Source: Spirochaetales bacterium (lineage in GTDB: Bacteria; Spirochaetota; Spirochaetia; DSM-2461). Taken from it: 23,769 nt of DNA. Positions within the stretch are counted from its first letter, which is position 1. The number at the start of each line of letters is the position of its first letter. Under the pieces are notes generated by a model that saw nothing but the letters and a program-made list of their open reading frames with translations, did no database searches and was not told the origin of the DNA. Shown piece by piece: positions 1 through 8,054 of this stretch. A program made the translations under genes and the position numbers. The stretch is from assembly GCA_002748225.1 (NCBI GenBank), contig PDRU01000098.1, positions 1-23,769 of the forward strand. The letters run 5' to 3'.

Positions 1-1
1 A

Positions 2-256
2 AATGAATTATATCGTGTAATCAGAAAAGGCGGATACTTGTTCGTTTGGGAGGTGAATGAAAAAGGCGTTTCATTTGTCGATAAATATTTAAAATTTCAC
101 CATCCGCCGGAAGCAAAATTTAACTGGGAAGAATTTTCAAATTCTTTAATTGACGCTCATTTTACAATTGAAGAACAGTCCAAACTGGTTTTTGACTGTT
201 TTCGTGCTTATATGTGTAAAAAAACAGGCACGCCGTCCGGCCGGGTTATCAGCTGA
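2..256 (+). CDS. C-terminal part of a probable SAM-dependent methyltransferase
   Basis: This reading frame is open at the left edge and ends at TGA 254-256, so only about 84 C-terminal residues are present. It begins NELYRVIRKGGYLFVWEV. The pattern 'ELxRVxxxGGYLF' is the post-motif III strand and turn of class I SAM-dependent methyltransferases (usually ELxRVLKPGGxLxxxE). The remainder has no motif I recognise. The SAM-binding half lies outside the window, so the substrate cannot be inferred. Codon use is clearly AT-richer (aaa, ttt, tta, aat) than in the genes that follow, which may mean transfer or a different genomic neighbourhood. The class is inferred from one short motif. A glycosyltransferase tail or another Rossmann protein remains possible. 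Confidence 0.6.
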   Translation, partial: NELYRVIRKGGYLFVWEVNEKGVSFVDKYLKFHHPPEAKFNWEEFSNSLIDAHFTIEEQSKLVFDCFRAYMCKKTGTPSGRVIS

Positions 257-606
257 AATTCGGTATTAAAAATTCCCCGGCGCAAACTTGTGCCTTTACC
301 GCCGAAAACGCGCTGACACTTAATGAGTCAGATGACACAGCCCTTCTCGCCCCCCTCTTGCCGGCCGCCGGCTCAAGCCGCGTTCCCCCACTGTTTTTCC
401 ATGCCGCGCTGCACAGCCCTTCCACGGATGCCAGGCTATTCGGTGCGCTCCGGGCTGCCCTTTCCAGGCCCTTCCATCCGCCCTTTCTTGCCTCTCCTCT
501 TTTCTCTACCGATATTATTTACAACTTTAACCCCAAAATAAAGGGTAAAGGGTTTGACAGCAGGCATTTAATGTTCTTACATAGATAGATATAGAAGGGG
601 GAATTT
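257..606. other. 350-bp non-coding stretch with GC-rich pyrimidine-biased core
   Basis: No credible gene lies here. The short open frames encode low-complexity Pro/Ser/Arg-rich sequence and have no ribosome binding site. From 257 to 300 there is a weak hairpin (GGCGCAA 279-285 with TTGTGCC 288-294). From about 340 to 500 the plus strand is rich in C and T with small palindromes, for example GCCGG-CCG-CCGGC near 361-373. From 500 to 606 it becomes AT-rich and holds the likely hppA promoter and its ribosome binding site. The GC-rich core resembles the junctions at 15190-15330 and 22728-22811 in composition only. I could not align them. Confidence 0.6.
554..583 (+). promoter_or_regulatory. Possible sigma-70 promoter for hppA
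   Basis: A perfect -35 box TTGACA lies at 554-559. The best -10 candidates are TTACAT (577-582, 17-bp spacer) or TACATA (578-583, 18-bp spacer), each matching only three of six consensus bases. A strong ribosome binding site, AGGGGG, follows just before the ATG at 607. The -35 is convincing and the -10 is weak. Confidence 0.4.
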
Positions 607-2623
607 ATGGAGTTCCGAATAACCTTATGGCTGCTTCTGGCAGGAAGCGCCATTGCTTTGTTATACGCATTGTTCCGGGCTCTGTGGGTGTACCGGCAGG
701 ATGGCTTTCTTGAGCCGCGAATACAAGGTTTTGCTGCCTTTTGTTGTTCTCATTGCCGCCTTCCTGGCATTGGGAAACAAGGGAGCTCTGAAACTGCAGT
801 CTGTTTCGTTTGTTCTTGGTGCTGTCAGTTCGGCACTCTCCGGCTATATAGGCATGAAAGTTGCCACAGCGTCCAACTCACGAACCACACAGGCCGCCTC
901 CGGCAAAGGATTAAACGGGGCGCTTAAAGTGGCCTTTTCCGGCGGCAGCGTTATGGGTATGAGTGTTGTGGGACTGGCAATGCTGGGTATTTTTATTGTT
1001 CTGGTGCTGACAACCAGACTCTTTGGAACTTCTGAAAAAGCGCTGAGCGATACTGTTTTACCCATTCTAACCGGTTTTTCTCTTGGAGCCTCATCCATAG
1101 CCCTTTTCTCCCGTGTGGGAGGCGGTATTTTTACCAAGGCTGCCGATGTAGGAGCCGACCTTGTAGGAAAAGTGGAAGCCGGTATTCCCGAAGATGATCC
1201 GAGAAACCCTGCAACCATAGCCGACAATGTCGGCGACAACGTTGGCGATGTGGCCGGTATGGGAGCCGACCTTTTTGAATCGTTTGTGGGTTCCATTGTC
1301 GGTGCCATGATTCTGGGCATTACGGTTTCTGCCGACTGGGATCTTAAACTGAAACTCATGCTGCTTCCGCTGCTTTTGGCAACAGCCGGAGTGGCCGCAT
1401 CGCTTATAGGAACCCTGTTTGTCCGGATAAAACCGGGTAAAAGTCCGCAGAACGCGCTGAATGCCGGTACTTTCGGAGCCGCCATTATAGCGGCGCTGCT
1501 TGTTTGGGGTGTACTTAAAGTTTTTATAGGCGAAAGTGTTTTTAACGGCCATTCAGGCATATACCACATTCTGGGCGCCACAGTTATAGGTCTTGTCGCG
1601 GGTGTTATTATTGGACTGACAACAGAGTATTTTACCGGTACTGATACATTGCCGGTACGTTCCATTATGAAGTCCTGCGAAACCGGAGCGGCAACAACCA
1701 TTATTACCGGTCTGGGTGTGGGGATGATCAGCGCTTTGCCGGCTGTTGTTATTATTGGCGCCGCAATCTGGAGCAGTCACATGCTGGCAGGCCTCTACGG
1801 AATAGGCATTGCCGCCGTTGGCATGCTGACAACGCTGGGAATACAGCTGGCCGTTGATGCCTACGGACCCATTGCCGACAACGCCGGCGGACTGGCCGAA
1901 ATGTCGGAGTTTCCACCGGAGGTAAGAGATATTACCGACAGCCTGGATGCTGTCGGCAACACCACGGCCGCCATTGGAAAGGGTTTTGCCATAGGTTCGG
2001 CCGCTTTAACAGCCATTATTCTTTTTACATCCTTCAAGGAGCAGTCAGATATTGCAGTAGTCGATCTTACCAGCGTACCGGTTCTTGTCGGACTGTTGCT
2101 GGGCGCGGTTATTCCTTACTTGTTTTCTTCCATGGCCATGGCGGCCGTGGGACGCGCTGCCTACAAGATGATTGCCGAAGTACGGCGGCAGTTCCGTGAA
2201 AAGCCGGGTATTCTAACCGAAGATGAAACACCCGATTACAAACGCTGCGTGGACATCAGCACTCAGGCCGCTCTGAAAGAAATGCTGCTGCCTGGAATAA
2301 TATCCGTACTGACACCCATTATTGTGGGATTTGCCGGCGGCCCCTGGATGCTCATTGGTCTGCTGACAGGCGTCACCGCATCCGGTGTTGTTCTGGCCAT
2401 ATTCATGTCAAATGCCGGAGGCGCATGGGATAACGCCAAGAAAATGGTGGAAGCCGGAGAAAGCGGCGGAAAAGGCTCTGAAGCCCACAAAGCAGCTGTT
2501 GTAGGAGACACCGTTGGTGATCCCTTCAAGGATACCGCCGGACCGTCAATCAACATACTGATAAAACTAATGTCCATGGTGTCACTGGTCATTGCGCCTA
2601 TGCTAAAATCTTTCTGGGGGTAA
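607..2623 (+). CDS. hppA: Membrane-bound ion-pumping pyrophosphatase (reading frame disrupted near the N terminus)
   Basis: This polytopic inner-membrane enzyme hydrolyses pyrophosphate to pump H+ or Na+. The catalytic block at about nt 1135-1290 carries DVGADLVGKVEAG, PEDDPRNPATIADNVGDNVG and GADLFE, the pyrophosphate/Mg binding loops. The C-terminal loop has GDTVGDPFKDTAGPSIN. GNTTAAIGKG (about nt 1957-1986) has Ala where K+-independent enzymes have Lys, which predicts the K+-dependent subfamily. The well-placed start is ATG 607, behind AGGGGG, and opens a first membrane helix (ITLWLLLAGSAIALLYALF). That frame leaves the family pattern after WVYRQD near nt 702, while the frame +1 nt on resumes at GRMAFLSREYK (nt 695 onward) and runs to TAA 2623. 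About 15-17 family residues are missing between the two. Either a small deletion or an assembly error broke the frame, or translation starts at ATG 701. Most of the protein is intact. Confidence 0.9.
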
Positions 2624-2625
2624 TA

Positions 2626-3420
2626 ATGGAAAACTATTCATACGAAAATCACCTGTACATGATCTGTCATCCCAATCCGGCACTGGTAGGCTCTCAGCTG
2701 CCGCCCGCTCAATTTGCCCAGCATTACATTGCGGGCTCCACAAGGTTCTTTGAAGGTAAATTCCTCTTTGCCGAAATTGACATCAATTTCAGAGCTCCCT
2801 ACTTCGATATAGACCGGGGAATAAAAGGCCTGGTTCCCCATACAGGCGGAGAGCCCAAGTCGACAAAATTTATCTGCAATTACCGTGTTCTGGAACACAT
2901 TGACTTTAAAGCCATTCAGACACTCTATCTGGCCAACCCCGACGGTTCGTGCTTCGGTCTTAAATCAGCTCCCTATGACCGCACTCATCAGCCGGATTTT
3001 CTGAGAATTTTTTCTGAAATTACGCCTCTGAGAATGCTGGTTTTATCTTCTTACGATTTCAGCCAGTACGGGAAATGGATTACCGATCCTTCCAATCCCA
3101 AAGGCGCGCCGAAAATGCTCTACACCCAGTTTGAACTGAACATAGAAGATTTTCTTGCCGACTTTGAAGCAAATCCTTTTATGCCCATGACAATTCCCGG
3201 TGTGCATCCCTCCAGATTACGTGATGCCATTTTTGAACTGAGGGACAAAACATCAAAACACACCAAGGGGCTGAGCCTGGATGTATCTTCTTCCAAAAAG
3301 TCCTACAGACTGGTACGCCACGGTTTTATGTTTGCCTCGGCCACTGAGGAACTGTTTTTTCCCATGCCGCCGCTGGACCAGATTGAAAAGGAAAACTACA
3401 AGTTCTGGCGCAGCATGTAG
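2626..3420 (+). CDS. Conserved-looking cytoplasmic protein of unknown function
   Basis: This 264-residue protein starts 3 nt after the hppA stop. Its ribosome binding site (GGGGG, 2614-2619) lies inside the end of hppA, so the two are almost certainly co-transcribed and perhaps translationally coupled. I do not recognise the family. There is no signal peptide or membrane segment. It is rich in aromatic residues and has mixed alpha/beta character. It contains ICHPNPALVGSQLPP near the start, a Gly-Pro segment GLVPHTGGEPKSTKF, and EELFFPMPPLDQIEKENYKFW at the end (quoted in part). The normal codon use and tight coupling argue that it is real. A role linked to pyrophosphate or the ion pump is only a guess from position. 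Confidence 0.8.
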   Translation: MENYSYENHLYMICHPNPALVGSQLPPAQFAQHYIAGSTRFFEGKFLFAEIDINFRAPYFDIDRGIKGLVPHTGGEPKSTKFICNYRVLEHIDFKAIQTLYLANPDGSCFGLKSAPYDRTHQPDFLRIFSEITPLRMLVLSSYDFSQYGKWITDPSNPKGAPKMLYTQFELNIEDFLADFEANPFMPMTIPGVHPSRLRDAIFELRDKTSKHTKGLSLDVSSSKKSYRLVRHGFMFASATEELFFPMPPLDQIEKENYKFWRSM

Positions 3421-3507
3421 AAATGCAGGCAGACGCTTCCAGCTTATTGACTCAGCATTGGTTAAAGAGCTAGGGTTTTTGTACCATTCCTTGTTAGGGG
3501 CATTAAA

Positions 3508-4548
3508 ATGAAACCGAAAATTCCCGTTGCCATACTCGGCGCCACCGGAACAGTTGGTCAGAAGTTTATTACTCTGCTCCAGGATCATCCCTGGTTTGAG
3601 ATTCGTGAACTGGCGGCATCGCCCCGTTCGGCGGGTAAACCTTACGCCGAAGCCTGTTCCTGGAAACAGGATGTTCCCATTCCCCGGGAGCTGGCCGGCA
3701 AAACAGTACTGGAGGCCGGAGAAAAACTTCAGAGCCGGATTCTGTTTTCGGGCATGGACGCGTCGGTTGCCGGTCCCATTGAAGAGAACTACGCTTCTGA
3801 GGGTTACGCGGTAGTATCCAACGCCAAAAACTTCCGCACACATCCGCTGGTACCCATTATTATTCCAGAGGTAAATGCCGATCATTTTGAAATAACCCGC
3901 CGTCAGCCCTGGAAGGGAAGCATTGTAACCAATTCCAACTGCGTTATTATGCCGGCGGCCCTGGTACTCAGCCCCCTTATGGACGCCTTTGGACTGGAAT
4001 GGGTTCAGCTCACTTCCATGCAGGCCGTCAGCGGCGCCGGCTACCCGGGAGTGCCTTCCTACGACATTCTGGGCAATGTTATTCCCTTTATAGGAGGGGA
4101 AGAGCCCAAGGTGGAAAGCGAAGGGCAGAAAATTCTGGGCAGCCTGGACGAAAACGGCATTACTCCCGCTCCCTTTGTATTAAGCGCCCAGTGCAACCGC
4201 GTACCTGTTATTGACGGCCATACGGAAAATCTGAGTATTAAATTCAAACAGAAACCCGCTCCTCAGGATGTAAAAAAGGTTTTAAGCAGCTGGAAATCCA
4301 TGCCTCAGCAGGCCGGCCTGCCTTCAGCACCGGAACATCCGGTAGTGGTATTCAGTGAAGAGAACCGGCCCCAGCCGGCCAGAGACATCTGGACAGGCAA
4401 AGGCATGTCAGCCTGCGCGGGCCGTATCCGCGAATGCCCGATCGGCGATATAAAAATGGTGGTAATGGGTCATAACACGGTAAGGGGTGCTGCCGGAGCG
4501 GCCATTCTGAATGCCGAGGCCTTTGTGCATCTGGGGTATCTGGACTGA
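3508..4548 (+). CDS. asd: Aspartate-semialdehyde dehydrogenase
   Basis: This 346-residue enzyme catalyses the NADPH-dependent reduction of aspartyl phosphate to aspartate semialdehyde, the second step towards lysine/diaminopimelate, threonine and methionine. The N-terminal dinucleotide loop is GATGTVGQK (residues 11-19). The catalytic cysteine is C145 in TNSNCV, and the active-site histidine is H238 in VIDGHTENL. The GSIVTNSNC/SGAGYPG pattern fits the archaeal/fungal-type subfamily rather than the E. coli Asd type, and the length is typical. AGGGG upstream of ATG 3508 is a good ribosome binding site. The stop codon is one base from the start of lysC, so the two form an operon. An 87-bp gap separates it from the gene upstream. 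Confidence 0.93.
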   Translation: MKPKIPVAILGATGTVGQKFITLLQDHPWFEIRELAASPRSAGKPYAEACSWKQDVPIPRELAGKTVLEAGEKLQSRILFSGMDASVAGPIEENYASEGYAVVSNAKNFRTHPLVPIIIPEVNADHFEITRRQPWKGSIVTNSNCVIMPAALVLSPLMDAFGLEWVQLTSMQAVSGAGYPGVPSYDILGNVIPFIGGEEPKVESEGQKILGSLDENGITPAPFVLSAQCNRVPVIDGHTENLSIKFKQKPAPQDVKKVLSSWKSMPQQAGLPSAPEHPVVVFSEENRPQPARDIWTGKGMSACAGRIRECPIGDIKMVVMGHNTVRGAAGAAILNAEAFVHLGYLD

Positions 4549-4549
4549 C

Positions 4550-5887
4550 ATGGTTGTTCTGAAAATTGGCGGCACATCCATGGGAAGCGCTGCCCGTATG
4601 GACCAGGCTCTGGATATTGCCCGAAGTCTTTTACCCAAAGCGCCGGTTATGGTCTGTTCGGCCATGGGCGGCATTACCGACCGCATTATTGAGGCTTCCG
4701 TTCTGGCGCAGCAGGGGCTTGCCGATAAGGCAATGCAGTCTCTGGAAGCCATTAAAGACGTTCACTATCAATGCGCTCAGGAATTTCTGGAAGGGGATAT
4801 ACTGGCAGATACGCGCTCTGATCTGGACCATTTATTTACGCAGTTCGCTTCCCTGCTTAAAGGTGTGAGTCTTTTAAGGGACTGCAGTCCCCGGAGCCTG
4901 GACGCCCTGCTTTCTTTCGGCGAAAGGCTTTCCACCCGCCTTATACACAGCCGCGCCGTACAGCAGGGCATGGCTTCAGAGCTTCTGGATGCCCGCGGTT
5001 TTATCCGCACTAACGACAGCTTCAACAAAGCCCGGCCGGACATGGAAGAAACCTTCCGCCTGACAGCCGAACAGGTTCAGCCCGCTGCGGGGAAGCTCAT
5101 TATTACTCAGGGATTTATCGGCTCTACTTCCTCAGAAGTAACCACAACGCTGGGAAGAGGCGGAAGCGACTATTCAGCCAGTATCATCGGCGCGGCGCTG
5201 AATGCCGAAGAAATTCAGATCTGGACCGACGTTAACGGCATTATGACCTGCGATCCGCGTCTTATTCCCCAGGCCTTTACTGTGCCGGAAATTACATATA
5301 TGGAGGCCGGAGAGCTGGCATTTTTCGGAGCCAAGGTTGTTCATCCGGCAACCATTCAGCCGGCCGTTGTGAAGGGCATTCCTGTCCGGGTAAAGAACAC
5401 AGCCCGGCCCGAAGAGCATGGAACCCGCATTGCCGCAGATGCCGGCTTTCCGGGGCTTAAGGCCCTCTCGGTAAAGAAAAATATTACCGTGCTTAACATT
5501 ACTTCTTCCCGAATGCTGGAAGCCCACGGGTTTCTCAGCCTGCTTTTTGCCGTCTTTGATGCCGCCGAAACGCCGGTAGACCTGGTCAGTACCAGTGAAG
5601 TATCGGTTTCCATGACAATAGAACGCACTGACCGGCTGGAAGAAATTATTGACCGGCTGAAAGAACTGGGAGAAGTGTCAGCGGAAAAGGGAATGGCCAT
5701 TATATGTATGGTAGGAGAACACCTCTGGAAAGATCCGGCGTTTCCGGCCAAAGCATTCGGCGCCTTGGAAGACATTCCAATCCGCATGATCTCCCTTGGC
5801 GCATCAGAAGTTAACCTGTCACTTGTTGTACCGGAAAACCAGGCAGAAAAAGCCCTCAATAATCTGCACAGCCACTTCTTCGGCTGA
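4550..5887 (+). CDS. lysC: Aspartate kinase (monofunctional, with ACT domains)
   Basis: This enzyme phosphorylates aspartate, the first committed step of the aspartate family of amino acids. ATG 4550 gives a 445-residue protein beginning MVVLKIGGTSMGS, with the family signature KxGGTS at residues 5-10. Other marks are GFIGS, TLGRGGSDYSA (substrate and ATP site) and ITYMEAGELAFFGAKVVHP. The last 150 residues form the paired ACT regulatory region (ITVLNITSSRM, DLVSTSEVSVSMTIE, GASEVNLSLVV), which usually binds lysine or threonine for feedback inhibition. The frame stays open upstream, but an earlier start would lie inside asd and add residues that do not fit the family. The 1-nt gap after asd suggests translational coupling. 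The organisation resembles LysC (AKIII) more than the bifunctional ThrA. Confidence 0.93.
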   Translation: MVVLKIGGTSMGSAARMDQALDIARSLLPKAPVMVCSAMGGITDRIIEASVLAQQGLADKAMQSLEAIKDVHYQCAQEFLEGDILADTRSDLDHLFTQFASLLKGVSLLRDCSPRSLDALLSFGERLSTRLIHSRAVQQGMASELLDARGFIRTNDSFNKARPDMEETFRLTAEQVQPAAGKLIITQGFIGSTSSEVTTTLGRGGSDYSASIIGAALNAEEIQIWTDVNGIMTCDPRLIPQAFTVPEITYMEAGELAFFGAKVVHPATIQPAVVKGIPVRVKNTARPEEHGTRIAADAGFPGLKALSVKKNITVLNITSSRMLEAHGFLSLLFAVFDAAETPVDLVSTSEVSVSMTIERTDRLEEIIDRLKELGEVSAEKGMAIICMVGEHLWKDPAFPAKAFGALEDIPIRMISLGASEVNLSLVVPENQAEKALNNLHSHFFG

Positions 5888-5896
5888 ATGGAAGCT

Positions 5897-6247
5897 TTAT
5901 ACCCCGTAACCCGTCATAAAAGCCTGAAGCAGAGTTACCAGCAGGTAAAGAAGAATACTGAATACCGCGCCCAGAGCTGAAAACAGAATACGGCTCAGCC
6001 GGAACTTTTTCTGAAAAGGAAGCGTTATAATATTAGACAAAAGGGAAAAAACTGCAGACAGAAAACTCAGAATAAGCACCCACGATTCCACCCGCAGCAG
6101 GAAAATCAGCGTAGCATCAGTTAAACGCTGAGCGTTTCCTACCCCGTAAAAATACAATACCAGCAGAGAAAGCGAAAAAAGCAGAAAAGACAACCGGCCG
6201 TAAATACTGGGCAGCCAGATCCGCCGGGATACAACAAGCAATGGCAT
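5897..6247 (-). CDS. Small integral membrane protein of unknown function
   Basis: This 116-residue protein is very hydrophobic, with about three to four predicted membrane segments: LSFLLFSLSLLVLYFYGV, then ATLIFLL...VLILSFLSAVFSLL, then ILFSALGAVFSILLYLLVTLL. Basic residues (RR, KKFR) lie between them. I do not recognise the family. It converges on lysC with only 9 bp between. A good promoter (GCGACA, 17 bp, TATAAT) ends 8 nt before the ATG, and no Shine-Dalgarno sequence precedes it. The mRNA may therefore be leaderless, or the true start may lie further in. The promoter and coherent membrane topology support a real gene. Confidence 0.7.
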   Translation of the reverse strand: MPLLVVSRRIWLPSIYGRLSFLLFSLSLLVLYFYGVGNAQRLTDATLIFLLRVESWVLILSFLSAVFSLLSNIITLPFQKKFRLSRILFSALGAVFSILLYLLVTLLQAFMTGYGV

Positions 6248-6255
6248 AATGTTCT

Positions 6256-6284
6256 ATTATAGCGCGCCCTCTTATTCATGTCGC
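6256..6284 (-). promoter_or_regulatory. Sigma-70 promoter of the small membrane protein gene
   Basis: Read on the minus strand, GCGACA (6284-6279), a 17-bp spacer and a perfect TATAAT (6261-6256). Only 8 nt separate the -10 from the ATG at 6247. Confidence 0.6.
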
Positions 6285-6352
6285 CTCTTGTTTACAGTCC
6301 GCCGGCACATTATCATAAAGCCCGTGCAGAAGACACATGGAGGAAAATACTG

Positions 6353-7219
6353 ATGTCAAAAAAATCATCAAATGAATCCCGCAGAAGACGCCCCGGACTG
6401 GGTATATTCTTAACCCTGCTCATCCTGCTGATTATCGCGGGAACTGTCTTCTGGTTCGGCTGGTTCCGATTTTCTCTTGAAGAAGGACAAACAGCTGTTA
6501 TTCATACAAAACTTGATGGATATGAACCTGAACCGATTATCGGCGGTCAATTTGACTGGAGCTGGCATTTATGGCGCCTCCATGCTCTTATTCCCACCAA
6601 CCTGACACTTCATACCTTTGACACCTCTCCCAGACAGATAATTATTGAACAGACAGGCTCATTACCTTCCGGAGAAATTTACGCGGCCGTGGCCGGAGAA
6701 GATATAAGCTTTAACTGGTCTTTCCAAGCCAGTGTCAGTTACAGTATTACCCCCGAAACCGTGGCAAAGCTGGCCGCGGAAGGAGCACTCTCCAGCGGCC
6801 TGGACGGTTTTTATGAAGAATACGAAGCAAAACTGACAAATAAAATGACCACAGCCCTTTCCAGTAAGTCCTTTCAGAACAAACTTCCCGGACAAATTCA
6901 GGAGGAACTTCTGAAGTGGGCCCAAAAGATCGATCCGCGCGTCAGCATTCAGAAAGTTATTCTGCTCCAGTGGAAAATGCCGGATATGGATCTGTACGCG
7001 GAAACCCGGCGCATATATCTGGATAATATGGCAAAACGCCAGGCTGTTTTAACCGAAGTTGAAAATACAGCGTTACGCCGGAAAGACCTGCGGGACGCCA
7101 GACTGGAACTGCTGGAATACTACGGCGAAAAACTGCATAAATACCCGGAGCTGCTGGATTTCTTTGCACTGGAAGGTAATCCCGGTGCGGCCCTGCTGCC
7201 TCCGGAAAGTGCCGAATAG
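6353..7219 (+). CDS. Membrane-anchored SPFH/band-7-like protein
   Basis: ATG 6353 is chosen because GGAGG at about 6339-6343 lies in place for it. Upstream in-frame starts lack a site. The 288-residue product has a short basic head (SRRRR), one membrane segment (about residues 16-37, FLTLLILLIIAGTVFWFGWF) and a long exposed domain. EEGQTAVIHTKLDGY just after the membrane segment resembles the 'xxGxxxVxxxxG' opening of SPFH/prohibitin domains. The rest (TFDTSPRQIIIEQ..., a helical Lys/Glu-rich tail with LTEVENTALRRKDLRDARLE) also fits that fold loosely. Function is unknown. SPFH proteins usually form membrane rings or scaffold proteases. It converges on the thiamine pyrophosphokinase gene with 3 bp between. 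Confidence 0.72.
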   Translation: MSKKSSNESRRRRPGLGIFLTLLILLIIAGTVFWFGWFRFSLEEGQTAVIHTKLDGYEPEPIIGGQFDWSWHLWRLHALIPTNLTLHTFDTSPRQIIIEQTGSLPSGEIYAAVAGEDISFNWSFQASVSYSITPETVAKLAAEGALSSGLDGFYEEYEAKLTNKMTTALSSKSFQNKLPGQIQEELLKWAQKIDPRVSIQKVILLQWKMPDMDLYAETRRIYLDNMAKRQAVLTEVENTALRRKDLRDARLELLEYYGEKLHKYPELLDFFALEGNPGAALLPPESAE

Positions 7220-7222
7220 GCC

Positions 7223-7891
7223 TCAGAAAGCTCTGGTAAGATACTTATCTGCCAGAGCCGCCTCAAGAGGCCTTATCATCATAAAACAGCCGGAAAGAAC
7301 CTTCAGAACAACCCGCCCGGAAACCATTCGGTTACTCAAACTGACCAGACCGTCATTCCACGCCACATGAGCCAATTCCCAATGCAGTCCCCGGCTTTCA
7401 ATTTTCCACGGCCCGCGGCCGGCGGGAAAAAATGATACAGGATCGCCGGGCTGTCCCGCAAAATTCCGTTCTTTTTCCGATTTCTCCAGCAGACGGATTT
7501 CCTCACGGGAAGTGTACCACAGCTGAGGCGACTGCTCTCTCTTATACAGTGCCAGCAGGGCCAGGGTATGGTCCAGCCGCCCTTCTCCGCCCCCTGTCAG
7601 TACAATTTCCGTACAGCCTCTGGAACGCAGCCAGGCCATACCCAGCTCTGTATCGGTAAAATCCTTATCACCGGGGTGCCGCTGCACCGCGTTTTCAGGG
7701 AAATTATCCAGAAGAGACCGATCAGAAAGAGAATCCATGTCTCCGACAACCCCGTCAACAGCAATTCCGGCCGCCAGAGCCTCCTCCAGTCCTGAATCAG
7801 CCGCGCAGACCAGATCACCGTCATGGACAATTATATTCAGATAGCCGGGAGAAGGCCCCATTCCCCCTGTAATAAGCACACCTCTGGACAT
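7223..7891 (-). CDS. Thiamine pyrophosphokinase
   Basis: This 222-residue cytoplasmic enzyme transfers pyrophosphate from ATP to thiamine, giving thiamine diphosphate. Family marks are in order: CAADSGLEEAL, VVGDMDSLS (the GDxDS metal site), PGDKDFTDTELGMAWL, GGGEGRLDHTLALL (substrate site) and, near the C terminus, SLSNRMVSGRVVLKVLSGCFMM, which matches the usual SNxxxxxxxxxxxxG end motif. Length is normal. GGGGGA precedes ATG 7891, and a promoter lies further upstream. It stands as a single-gene unit back to back with flaB. No TPP riboswitch is visible in its short leader, so thiamine control is not apparent. Confidence 0.9.
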   Translation of the reverse strand: MSRGVLITGGMGPSPGYLNIIVHDGDLVCAADSGLEEALAAGIAVDGVVGDMDSLSDRSLLDNFPENAVQRHPGDKDFTDTELGMAWLRSRGCTEIVLTGGGEGRLDHTLALLALYKREQSPQLWYTSREEIRLLEKSEKERNFAGQPGDPVSFFPAGRGPWKIESRGLHWELAHVAWNDGLVSLSNRMVSGRVVLKVLSGCFMMIRPLEAALADKYLTRAF

Positions 7892-7914
7892 TCTTCCCCC
7901 GTTTCCTGCGCTGT

Positions 7915-7943
7915 AATATACCCGATAATAAAAAAAACAGCAA
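7915..7943 (-). promoter_or_regulatory. Promoter of the thiamine pyrophosphokinase gene
   Basis: On the minus strand, TTGCTG (7943-7938), a 17-bp A/T-rich spacer and TATATT (7920-7915). It is followed by a 23-nt leader with a GGGGGA ribosome binding site. Confidence 0.5.
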
Positions 7944-7960
7944 AAAAAATCATTAAGTTC

Positions 7961-7987
7961 TAAAGTCTCGTTTTATTCAGCCGATTT
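7961..7987 (+). promoter_or_regulatory. Sigma-28 (FliA) flagellar promoter of flaB
   Basis: TAAAGTCT (7961-7968), exactly 11 bp, then GCCGATTT (7980-7987). The flagellar sigma consensus is TAAAGTTT-N11-GCCGATAA, so this matches 13 of 16 positions with the canonical spacing. Transcription should begin near 7994, giving a leader of about 60 nt. Confidence 0.9.
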
Positions 7988-7999
7988 GAGTTATATACG

Positions 8000-8019
8000 A
8001 GCGGATATGGATGTCCGCT
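8000..8019 (+). promoter_or_regulatory. Leader hairpin with a CsrA-type GGA loop upstream of flaB
   Basis: AGCGGA (8000-8005) pairs with TCCGCT (8014-8019). A further U-G and A-U pair leave the tetraloop UGGA (8008-8011). This presents AUGGA (8007-8011) at the tip, as in CsrA/RsmA sites (ANGGA in a hairpin loop). GGAUGU (8009-8014) recurs at 8048-8053, overlapping the Shine-Dalgarno sequence. Binding is inferred, not shown. Confidence 0.55.
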
Positions 8020-8054
8020 GAAAATACATACTGATCATCGTCAAGGAGGATGTA

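Noticed and set aside
279..297. Hairpin after the methyltransferase fragment as an intrinsic terminator
   Set aside because: The loop is too small when all pairs form and only three T follow, so evidence is too weak to annotate.
323..588. Two overlapping plus-strand open frames in the stretch before hppA
   Set aside because: Both encode low-complexity Pro/Ser/Arg/Phe-rich sequence, lack ribosome binding sites and run into the hppA promoter.
653..700. TTG 653 as the hppA start
   Set aside because: The first 15 residues (Cys-rich LCYTHCSGLCGC) are not like any pyrophosphatase N terminus. The natural first helix is in the other frame from ATG 607.
844..1701. A 285-codon minus-strand open frame antisense to hppA
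   Set aside because: Ser/Pro/Thr-rich shadow of the pyrophosphatase, whose conserved motifs occupy the plus strand.
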